Shown in pieces: positions 39,379 to 46,224 of a stretch of DNA of 47,500 nucleotides. This DNA is from a virus. A program made the position numbers and the translations under genes. The notes below the pieces were generated by a model. The model was given only the letters and a program-made list of their open reading frames with translations, searched no databases and was not told the DNA's origin. The stretch covers positions 1 through 47,500 of IMG/VR virus record IMGVR_UViG_3300045996_002286; one strand, written 5' to 3'. Each line of letters opens with the position of its first letter. Positions within the stretch are counted from its first letter, which is position 1.

Positions 39379-41409
39379 GTGCCCGCTACACCGACCAAGC
39401 CCGTGAACCCGGAGCAGCAGCGCCAACGGGAAGCGGAAGCGGCACGCCGCGCCTACAAGCCCACGGAGCAAGAGAACCGCGACATCCGCATGGTGGATGA
39501 GAAGTTCGTCCTTGCCAAAGCGGCACGCCAGCACAAGCACGCGGACTGGGCGCTGAACCTGGCGTACTGGCGGGGCGGGAAGGGACATTGGTCGGCCTGG
39601 ACCGAGGAAACGCAATCCCTCTTCGATGAGGTATTGGGCGAAGACTACCCCGACTGGCGGGAGCGGATCACCGAGAACCAGATCCCGCAGATGTGCGTGC
39701 AGTGGGTGGCGAAGCAGAACAAGTTTCGGCATATCACTGTGGGTCTGCCGAATGACCCTCGCGACCCGGAAGACGTTGCCGCCGCAGATCGCAGCACGAA
39801 GACCCTGCGCCACCTGGACCGGATCACCGGCAGGAACCGGAAGCGCCGGAAGGCGGAACTACTCCGTGCGATCTACGGCACGGTCTTCCTGCATCACTAC
39901 TGGGACCCGAAGGCGAAAACGACCGTGGCCCTGGTGGACCCGCAGAGCGGCAAGGTGAGCGGCGAGGAAGCGTACGCGGGCGACGTGGACTGGCAGCCGG
40001 TGACGCCGTGGGAAGTCTTCCCGCAGCCGGTGCCGGAGATTGAGCAGCTTCAGTGGGCGATCAAAGCCACAGTGCGCACGCTGGACTGGATCAGGGAGAC
40101 GTTTCCGAAGCGCGGGCCGGTGGTGCTGGCGGATGGCAAGGTCGATGAGAACATGGTCGGCCTGGCGGATGCGCATTGGGCACCCGACGTGACGAACCGC
40201 GAACCGTCCGCGATTGTGATGGAGTACTACGAGAAGCCGTGCAAGAGCTACCCGAAAGGGCGCTTCCTGGTGGTGAGTAACGGCATCCTGCTCCACAGCG
40301 AGAACCGGCTCCCCCACCCGAAGGGCGCGTTCCCGCTGGTGCGCGTGTGCGGCCTGCCCGCCCTGGAAGAGTTGTGGGGCAAGTCCATCGTGGAGGATAT
40401 GCGCGGACAGCAGCAGATGCTAAACCGCGTGCGCTCCCGCGTGATGGAGAACTTCAACCTGATGGCGAACCCGAAAGGGTTAGCGCCACGGGAAGCACAC
40501 CTGGACGAACACGCCTTCGACAGCAGCCCCGGCGAAATCATCGAGTACGACGCCACGGCAAGCGGTGGAGCAAAGCCGGAATACCTGGAAGCGCCCAGCA
40601 TTCCGGTCTACGTCCGCGAGATGCCCGAAGACCTGAAGAACAGCATGGGGCAGATCGTCGGGATCAATGAGATCAGCCGCAACGGGGACGCGCCCGCCGA
40701 TGTCTCTTCTGGCGTGGCGATCAGCCTCTTGCAGGAGCAGGACGAGACGCGGTTTGCGCTGGCTGCGGACGAGATGGCCGACAGCCTGACAGAACTGGAC
40801 GGCGCGCTGTTGGGCTACGTGCAGGCGCTCTACACCTTCCCCCGCCAGATACGGACGATGGGCCAGGGGAAAGACCCCGCCGAAGTGTTCGCGCTGATGG
40901 GCACCGACCTGAAGGGCAACACCGAAGTCGCGCTGGACAGCACGCCCGGCATCAACGACAGCATCGCCACCAAGCGACAGCGATACATGGACTATGCGAG
41001 CGTCGGCCTGCTCCAGCTTGAGGGCGACTTCCAGACCACAGCCGCCGTCCTTCAGGCGATGAACGAGAACGAGCTGGCCGACATCGTCGCGGAGCAGGCG
41101 CAACGGATGGCCGAGATGCAACAGCAGCAGATGCAGCAAGAGCAGGCGATGCTGGAGCAGGAAACGGCAATGGGCCAGGACGCAGCCGCTCAAGAGCAGG
41201 AAGCGGCCCAGGCGCAAGCAGAAGCCCAACAGCTAGCCTCGGAACAGCAGTTGGCCCAGAAGGACGCCGCCCACCGTCAGAGCCTTCAGCAGCAGCAAGA
41301 GGCGCACGCGCTGAAGCTAACGCAACAGCAGCAGCAGATCATCCTGCAAGCCCAGGCCGCGAAAGCGAAGCAGGCGCAGGCGGCACGGTCGCAGGGAGCG
41401 AGGAAGTGA
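39379..41409 (+). CDS. Portal protein
   Basis: A 676-residue protein starting at GTG 39379. It follows terL and three small genes and precedes scaffold and capsid, the standard place of the portal. The middle contains portal-like stretches (QMCVQWVAKQNKFRHI, VEDMRGQQQMLNRVRSRV), and the last 150 residues are a Gln/Ala-rich coiled coil, as in podovirus-type portals. It forms the dodecameric ring for DNA entry and exit and the docking site for TerL and the adaptor. Family assigned by position, length and pattern. Confidence 0.8.
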   Translation: MPATPTKPVNPEQQRQREAEAARRAYKPTEQENRDIRMVDEKFVLAKAARQHKHADWALNLAYWRGGKGHWSAWTEETQSLFDEVLGEDYPDWRERITENQIPQMCVQWVAKQNKFRHITVGLPNDPRDPEDVAAADRSTKTLRHLDRITGRNRKRRKAELLRAIYGTVFLHHYWDPKAKTTVALVDPQSGKVSGEEAYAGDVDWQPVTPWEVFPQPVPEIEQLQWAIKATVRTLDWIRETFPKRGPVVLADGKVDENMVGLADAHWAPDVTNREPSAIVMEYYEKPCKSYPKGRFLVVSNGILLHSENRLPHPKGAFPLVRVCGLPALEELWGKSIVEDMRGQQQMLNRVRSRVMENFNLMANPKGLAPREAHLDEHAFDSSPGEIIEYDATASGGAKPEYLEAPSIPVYVREMPEDLKNSMGQIVGINEISRNGDAPADVSSGVAISLLQEQDETRFALAADEMADSLTELDGALLGYVQALYTFPRQIRTMGQGKDPAEVFALMGTDLKGNTEVALDSTPGINDSIATKRQRYMDYASVGLLQLEGDFQTTAAVLQAMNENELADIVAEQAQRMAEMQQQQMQQEQAMLEQETAMGQDAAAQEQEAAQAQAEAQQLASEQQLAQKDAAHRQSLQQQQEAHALKLTQQQQQIILQAQAAKAKQAQAARSQGARK

Positions 41410-41606
41410 TGCGACAGTTCAAGCGGATCGCGGGCGGAAAACTCCAGTTCACTGCCGAGCAGTTGCGATGCGAAATTCCGCGTGGCATCCGCATCACTGA
41501 TGAGAATTGTCGCCGTGGCCCTGATCCACGCCCTACGCTCGAAGAGTTGTGCGCCCGAGCGCGGGGGATGCTGTTCCCTTCGCTGCGAGAAGACGCCAAT
41601 GCCTAA
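41409..41606 (+). CDS. Small hypothetical protein
   Basis: A 65-residue basic protein starting at ATG 41409 on the last base of the portal stop. Mixed sequence with two cysteines (QLRCEIPRG, ELCARARG). Overlaps the following 27-residue gene by 8 bases. Function unknown. Confidence 0.5.
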   Translation: MRQFKRIAGGKLQFTAEQLRCEIPRGIRITDENCRRGPDPRPTLEELCARARGMLFPSLREDANA

Positions 41607-41682
41607 ACCCACCTACCAGAAGCTGCCCATCCGGTGGAAGCCGCCGTTACCGAAGAAGCCGAAAGGGAAGAGACGCAAATGA
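41599..41682 (+). CDS. Tiny Lys/Pro-rich protein
   Basis: A 27-residue frame, Lys/Pro/Arg-rich (RWKPPLPKKPKGKRRK), coupled to both neighbours by short overlaps. It could bind nucleic acid. The evidence that it is real is coupling alone. Confidence 0.45.
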   Translation: MPKPTYQKLPIRWKPPLPKKPKGKRRK

Positions 41683-41864
41683 ACCCGGACGAGATTGCAG
41701 ACACCCTGAACCGCCATCAGCATCTCGGGCAGACCGACTGGGGCATTGACATCGAGGCCAACGGCATCAAGATCACCAACGGCGAGGACTGGCTGGCCGA
41801 AGAGGACGCGCGGAAGATCGCCGAGGAGTTGGTGGCGAAAGAGAAGGGCAAGGGGAAGAAGTGA
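41679..41864 (+). CDS. Small paralogous protein C (LN-H-W / EA-IAE family)
   Basis: A 61-residue protein starting at the coupled ATG 41679. It shares the pattern of the genes at 3540 and 39111: IADTLNRHQHLGQTDW, then EEDARKIAEEL, ending in a Lys/Gly tail. It is the shortest member. It is followed by a gene-free structured region. Function unknown. Confidence 0.6.
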   Translation: MNPDEIADTLNRHQHLGQTDWGIDIEANGIKITNGEDWLAEEDARKIAEELVAKEKGKGKK

Positions 41865-42082
41865 CGAGTTGGGGCGGTTCGCGAGTGCCGGATGCTGGTC
41901 TCATCCGGGCCTACCGCTTGCATTGAAGACCGCCCCAGCAACATAGCGCGAGCGGTAGTCTCCACGTTCGACCCGTGGGCGCGCATTCACTCCGCTGGTA
42001 GTGGACCACCAGCAACAACCAGGGCACGCATTGGCAGGCTGCTTCCTTCGGGAGGTGGCCTGTGCTGCGTTTGAGGAGCGAT
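41865..42082 (+). ncRNA. Candidate structured RNA upstream of scaffold gene
   Basis: These 218 bases have no convincing gene in an otherwise tightly packed late operon. Helices visible: a closing stem 41868-41877/41930-41939; inside it a hairpin CCGGATG/CATCCGG (41888-41894/41902-41908) with a 7-base loop; GCGCG/CGCGC (41946-41950/41980-41984) around CCACG-TTCGACC-CGTGG (41962-41978), which looks like a tRNA T arm; GCTGGT/ACCAGC (41994-41999/42008-42013); and a long hairpin 42034-42063 capped by TTCG. The scaffold ribosome binding site follows 9 bases later. Confidence 0.5.
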
Positions 42083-43018
42083 ATGGCTGAAGAACAGGCG
42101 GGATATGCACCGGGCGCGCCTACCGGAGAAGCCACAGGGGCAGGGTTCGGAGAAGAAGTGGTGGCCGCATTCAGCGACCCCAGCTTCAACGAACCAGACG
42201 GGGAAGACACGGACGAAATCGAAGACGGCGATCCGGCAGAGAGTGACGACGCGGACCTCGGCGGCACAGAGGATGACGCTCGCAGCCGGTATATTCCACG
42301 CACCCGCTTTGACGAGGTGAACGGGAAGCTCAAGGAGACGCGCGAACAACTGGAGCGGCTGACCCCTTACCAGGGCCTGATCCAGTCGATGAGCGAGGAA
42401 TTGGGCGTCACGCCAGAGCGAGCGGTGGAGCTGGAGCAGCAGATCCGCAGCGGGCAGCTTACCCCCCAGGAAGCCGCAGCGCAGGTGGAGCAAGAGCAGC
42501 AAGCGCCGACCGATTTCAACCAGTGGGTGGAGCAAGAGCTAGGGACAGATGTCTACTCGCTCGACGCTGTTACCCTGCGACTGGCCGAGCGCCAGTTCAA
42601 CCAGGAACGCCAGCAGGCCGAGCAGCAAGCGCAGGCGCAGCATCAGCAGGTGCTGGGAGCTATCGAGCGCGACTTCCAGGCCCTGGCGAAGGACTTCCCT
42701 GAACTACAAACGCCCCGTTTCGCAAAGGCGTTCCTGAACGAATTTGGCGAGCAGCACGGCATCCGGCCCAACGCGGCCGCGATGCGGAAGCACGCGGAAG
42801 AGTTCACTGCCGACCTCAAGACCTTGGGCCGCAACCAGCTTTCCGAGCAAGCACTTGCCGAAGCGCGGGCGGCCAGCGAACGACCGAACACGGCAGGCGG
42901 CACCAGCCCCGGAGCGGCAGAAGACCACTCGTGGATCGAGGACACCTCCCCCGAAGGGGAGGAGCGGTTCTCCAGGGGCATCCGGGGCATCCTGCGCAAC
43001 GCGTTCGGAACCCGCTAA
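42083..43018 (+). CDS. Scaffolding protein
   Basis: A 311-residue protein. I chose ATG 42083 because GAGGAG precedes it at 42073-42078. The N-terminal 80 residues are very acidic (GEDTDEIEDGDPAESDDAD), followed by a helical core rich in Gln and Glu (about 85-250) and a short basic C-terminal helix (RFSRGIRGILRNAFGTR). This is the classical scaffold layout and it sits between portal and capsid genes. It would guide capsid assembly and leave the head before DNA enters. Confidence 0.75.
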   Translation: MAEEQAGYAPGAPTGEATGAGFGEEVVAAFSDPSFNEPDGEDTDEIEDGDPAESDDADLGGTEDDARSRYIPRTRFDEVNGKLKETREQLERLTPYQGLIQSMSEELGVTPERAVELEQQIRSGQLTPQEAAAQVEQEQQAPTDFNQWVEQELGTDVYSLDAVTLRLAERQFNQERQQAEQQAQAQHQQVLGAIERDFQALAKDFPELQTPRFAKAFLNEFGEQHGIRPNAAAMRKHAEEFTADLKTLGRNQLSEQALAEARAASERPNTAGGTSPGAAEDHSWIEDTSPEGEERFSRGIRGILRNAFGTR

Positions 43019-43024
43019 CCTCCC

Positions 43025-43048
43025 GCCCTCGGCCCATCGCCAGAGGGC
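43025..43048 (+). promoter_or_regulatory. Hairpin that could hide the capsid ribosome binding site
   Basis: GCCCTC (43025-43030) and GAGGGC (43043-43048) form a 6-bp stem; the right arm contains AGAGGG, the likely ribosome binding site for the ATG at 43055. When folded, the site would be blocked. It lies between scaffold and capsid, whose ratio matters. Confidence 0.5.
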
Positions 43049-43054
43049 AGAACA

Positions 43055-44272
43055 ATGGCCGTTACCAGCTACGTCTCTCGTAGCACGATGGATAAGCTGT
43101 TCAAACAGTTCTACTATCCACGCGTAGTCAAGCAGTACTACAACGCGACCCCGATCATGACGCGCATCAAGAAGATGAGCGAAGATCTGGAGTTCGCGGG
43201 CAAGCAAGTCGTCATCCCGGTGAAGAAGGGATGGAGCGAAGGCGTCGGGGCGCGAGCAGAAGGCGACGATCTGCCGAACCCCTACTATGCCCCGGTGGAC
43301 CAGATGCTGGTGGATGTCGCGTACATCTACGGCGTCTGGAAGATCACCCGCCCGTCCATCAAAGCCTCCCGCAGCCCCGGCGCGTGGGAACGGCTGATGA
43401 CCTTCACGATGGACGACGTGAAGGAGAACCTGATCTGGGACGGCGCGCGGCAGCGGGTGCATGGCACCGGCACCGGCAGCATCACCCAGATCAACGGCAC
43501 CGCCACCAGCGCCACCCAGACGGTAGACGATACCACCCTGCTCCGCGAGGGCATGGTGATTGATGTCTACACGGCGGAAAGCGGCGGTTCCCAGGATGTG
43601 AACAGCATCCGGATCACCGCGATCAACTCCGCGACCAGCATCACGCTGGCTTCCTCGCAGACCTGTAACGACAACAGTTACGTCTTCCGCGAGGACAGCC
43701 GGGGCAACGAGATGATGGGTCTCGCGGGCATCGTGGATGACGGCACCTATGTCGGCGTGTTCCAGGGCCTGAACCGGGCCACAGCGGGCAACTCCTGGCT
43801 GAAAAGCGGCGTGATGGGCAACAGCGGCACCGACCGCCCGCTCACCATCTCGCTCCTGAACCAGGCGGCAGCGCGGGCGGAACAGAGCGGCGCAGGTGGG
43901 TGGCCGACCGCCATCTACTCGAACTATGCCCTCGGACTGAAGTACGTGGACCTGCTGACCGCCGACCGGCGGTACGTGGGCACGAAGAAGTTCGATGGTG
44001 GCTTCGAAGGGATCGAACACACCACGCCGGGCGGAACCATTCCGTGGTTCTTCGACCGGATGATCCGCCCCAAGAAAATCTACCTCGTGCACGAGCCAGA
44101 CCTGCTTCAGGTGCAGCTCACGCCGCTAGAGGTGGTGGACGACATCGACGGGCGGGTGATGCGGCAGGTGACGAACAAGGACGAGTACACCGGCTACATG
44201 GCCGAGTACGGAACCCTGGCCGCCACGCGCTGCAACCGGCACACCCGGATTGATGACCTGATCGACACGTAG
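43055..44272 (+). CDS. Major capsid protein (HK97 fold likely)
   Basis: A 405-residue protein directly after the scaffold gene, the position and size of HK97-like capsid proteins in podoviruses. It has a short helical N-terminus, then VVIPVKKGWSEGVGARAEGD like an E-loop region, a Thr/Ser-rich inserted beta domain (about 140-220) and a C-terminal A-domain-like beta part (TPGGTIPWFFDRMI, KIYLVHEPDLLQVQL). It would form the icosahedral shell. The inserted domain may stabilise or decorate the surface (inference). Confidence 0.85.
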   Translation: MAVTSYVSRSTMDKLFKQFYYPRVVKQYYNATPIMTRIKKMSEDLEFAGKQVVIPVKKGWSEGVGARAEGDDLPNPYYAPVDQMLVDVAYIYGVWKITRPSIKASRSPGAWERLMTFTMDDVKENLIWDGARQRVHGTGTGSITQINGTATSATQTVDDTTLLREGMVIDVYTAESGGSQDVNSIRITAINSATSITLASSQTCNDNSYVFREDSRGNEMMGLAGIVDDGTYVGVFQGLNRATAGNSWLKSGVMGNSGTDRPLTISLLNQAAARAEQSGAGGWPTAIYSNYALGLKYVDLLTADRRYVGTKKFDGGFEGIEHTTPGGTIPWFFDRMIRPKKIYLVHEPDLLQVQLTPLEVVDDIDGRVMRQVTNKDEYTGYMAEYGTLAATRCNRHTRIDDLIDT

Positions 44273-44291
44273 GCTTGCCCTGCGTTGACCT

Positions 44292-44318
44292 GACCCCGGA
44301 AGCTTCCGGGGTCGCTTT
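44292..44318 (+). terminator. Rho-independent terminator after capsid gene
   Basis: A perfect 22-base palindrome (GACCCCGGAAG joined to its reverse complement, 44292-44313), followed by GCTTT. The T run is short, so it may be only partial and let some transcription continue to the downstream head genes. Confidence 0.7.
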
Positions 44319-44330
44319 CTCGGAAGACCT

Positions 44331-44801
44331 ATGAGCCTTTCCCCCCACCACAGCACCGCGCAGACCGGAGCCGCGTCCGTTAAGGACGTGTGCAAACGGA
44401 CGGATGCGCGGCTGCATAGCAGCGAGAGCCGCCTGTATACCGCCTTCAACGCGAAGACGCTCCGGTATGAAATCTGGCGCGACTGCCCGAGCGGCGAGCA
44501 AGCCTTGATCCACGTTCTGGAGGGCCAGGGCGGGGCGTTTGTCCACCCGGACAACTACCCGATCCAGGTTCGCCTGCACGCGATGGACCAGGCGCAGCCA
44601 GGACGCAGCCCGCAAAAGCTCATCCAGGGCATCCAGGCCACGAACGAGCGGGTGCAGCGGGGGGATTGGGATCGGGACAAAGACGAGATTGCCGCGATGG
44701 GCGAGTATGTGCGCCCCTGGATTGAGCAGGCGGAACGCGGACAGCCGCGCTACACCGCCGAAGACGTGATCGACGGCGTAAAAGCCGCGCACGGAGGCTA
44801 G
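44331..44801 (+). CDS. Hypothetical head-module protein
   Basis: A 156-residue protein after the capsid terminator. Helical C-terminus (AMGEYVRPWIEQAERG) and mixed N-terminus (RLYTAFNAKTLRYEIWRD). Position suggests a minor head or head-completion protein. No family recognised. Confidence 0.55.
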   Translation: MSLSPHHSTAQTGAASVKDVCKRTDARLHSSESRLYTAFNAKTLRYEIWRDCPSGEQALIHVLEGQGGAFVHPDNYPIQVRLHAMDQAQPGRSPQKLIQGIQATNERVQRGDWDRDKDEIAAMGEYVRPWIEQAERGQPRYTAEDVIDGVKAAHGG

Positions 44802-44805
44802 TTCC

Positions 44806-45306
44806 ATGCCAGCCAAAGACAAGCTGAAGAAGGTCGTACCGATATTCCATGGTACGGCGGGCTTCAACGGACAGGCGCACCGCCTGACCAACAACGACGA
44901 CCGGACCCTGGAAGCGAAGTGGGGGAACCTCGACATCGTTCTCCCGCCCAACTCTAACGCGATCTTCCCCGAGGAGATTGCCAACTTCGTTTACGCGAAG
45001 TTCCAGCAGGGCGATAAGCCGTTCAACCTGGAAAACGAGCCGGTGCAGGCGGTCTACGAGGAGCAGGTGCCGCAGGTGTTCCGGGATGACGAAACCGGCC
45101 TGGAAGCGGACAGCTACCAGGAACTGCTGAAGAAGATCAAGCAGCACCTGCGCGAGGAGCGGATTGCGGCGGACCTGGAAGACAAGGACCAATCGGCCAA
45201 GCGTGCCGAGCCGCGCCCGTCGATGGTCCCGCAGGAGCCAGCCGAGCCGGTGCAGCCGATTGCCACGCCGGGCCAGGAAGTGAACCGCCAGAAGGCGCAG
45301 AAGTAA
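44806..45306 (+). CDS. Hypothetical head-module protein
   Basis: A 166-residue protein. The N-terminal half is beta-rich (VPIFHGTAGFNGQAHRLTNN, NLDIVLPPNSNAIF), followed by a helix (YQELLKKIKQHLREERI) and a Pro/Glu/Gln-rich disordered tail. It may be a connector or a head protein. A strong terminator follows. Confidence 0.55.
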   Translation: MPAKDKLKKVVPIFHGTAGFNGQAHRLTNNDDRTLEAKWGNLDIVLPPNSNAIFPEEIANFVYAKFQQGDKPFNLENEPVQAVYEEQVPQVFRDDETGLEADSYQELLKKIKQHLREERIAADLEDKDQSAKRAEPRPSMVPQEPAEPVQPIATPGQEVNRQKAQK

Positions 45307-45337
45307 AGCGCCTGCACGAATACCCTGCTAGCAGCTA

Positions 45338-45363
45338 GCCCCTGGAGTGATCCAGGGGCTTTT
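45338..45363 (+). terminator. Rho-independent terminator
   Basis: GCCCCTGGA (45338-45346) and TCCAGGGGC (45351-45359) pair perfectly around GTGA, followed by TTTT. It separates the head module from the decoration-like genes. Confidence 0.9.
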
Positions 45364-45378
45364 CCGTGGAGAACGGCT

Positions 45379-45801
45379 GTGCCGATTGAAGCTGACAACA
45401 TGTCCGTCAATGCGCGCGGACACCAGGAACTAGTCCCGATTGCGGACCTTGCGGCAGGTGCGGACCTCGCCGCTGTCGCGATCTTCTGCGCCCCACGCGG
45501 CGGCGCGACGCTGCGCTACCTCGGCATTCTGCCCCAAGGGGACAGCGCCGGGATCGACAACGCCAATACCGCCGTGCTGGCGTTCACGGATGGCGCGGGC
45601 AACGCGGTGCTGACGAAGACTTACAACACCGCCAACCAGCCCCCGGCAGCGAGCGTCTACGCCGACCTCGGCAGCATCTCTGCCGTGCATGGGAAGCTGG
45701 CCGCGAACGAGACGCTGCGCGTAGCGATCACGCAAGGCGCAGCCGCCGACCTGCCCGCGCTGCTCCTGGTGGTGGAGTGGGAACCGGCCCATCCCGGCTA
45801 G
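45379..45801 (+). CDS. Putative head decoration or fibre protein
   Basis: A 140-residue protein starting at GTG 45379, 15 bases after a terminator. Rich in Ala, Gly, Asp and Thr with alternating hydrophobic residues (LAAVAIFCAPRGGATLRYLG, LLLVVEWEPAHPG), so a beta-sandwich is likely. Its neighbours (next gene similar in style, then LamG protein) suggest capsid decoration or fibres. Function inferred. Confidence 0.5.
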   Translation: MPIEADNMSVNARGHQELVPIADLAAGADLAAVAIFCAPRGGATLRYLGILPQGDSAGIDNANTAVLAFTDGAGNAVLTKTYNTANQPPAASVYADLGSISAVHGKLAANETLRVAITQGAAADLPALLLVVEWEPAHPG

Positions 45802-45810
45802 GAGGTCCCT

Positions 45811-46221
45811 GTGTCTACTGCTGATCCAAAAGGACCTCGCGCCGGGCAGATGGGCGCGGACAACCTTTGGCGAGACGAGGTAATCCTCGCCAACGGAGCA
45901 GGGGCGGCGATAGGCGGCAGCGCGGCCGCCCCGCTCTACACCCAGACCCGCGAACCTGGCGCTACCAACCTCGCGTCGTCCCAGGTCGCGCTCTCTACCA
46001 CAGCGGCGACCGTGGCCATTGCTCGCGCTACTCGCCGCCGTGTGACGGTGAAGAACCTCGATGCGGCTATTACCGTCTACCTCGGCCCGGCAACTGTCAC
46101 CAGTGGCAACGGGATGGAGTTAAAGGCCGGGGAGAGCATCGAGCTTACCTGGGTCGGCCTGTTGCAAGGGATCGCCGCCAGTGGCACGCCCTCGGTCGCT
46201 GTGCTGGATGAGTACGACTAA
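45811..46221 (+). CDS. Putative head fibre or decoration protein
   Basis: A 136-residue protein starting at GTG 45811 behind AGGAGG. The C-terminal 80 residues are beta-rich (RRRVTVKNLDAAITVYLG, GMELKAGESIELTW) and resemble small capsid-decoration or fibre-foot domains that recur in phages. The N-terminus has a Gly/Ala-rich linker. Function inferred. Confidence 0.5.
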   Translation: MSTADPKGPRAGQMGADNLWRDEVILANGAGAAIGGSAAAPLYTQTREPGATNLASSQVALSTTAATVAIARATRRRVTVKNLDAAITVYLGPATVTSGNGMELKAGESIELTWVGLLQGIAASGTPSVAVLDEYD

Positions 46222-46224
46222 GCC

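Noticed and set aside
41861-41926. 21-codon GTG-started frame after protein C
   Set aside because: Coupled start but no protein-like pattern, and it lies inside the structured region.
41871-41936. A tRNA in the pre-scaffold region
   Set aside because: The 7-bp acceptor-like stem and a 7-base-loop hairpin look tempting, but only 66 bases lie between the ends and there is no D or T arm within them. I keep it as a structured RNA candidate instead.
42704-44092. 462-codon reverse-strand open frame across scaffold and capsid genes
   Set aside because: It covers two well-supported plus-strand genes and has no recognisable motif or good start site.
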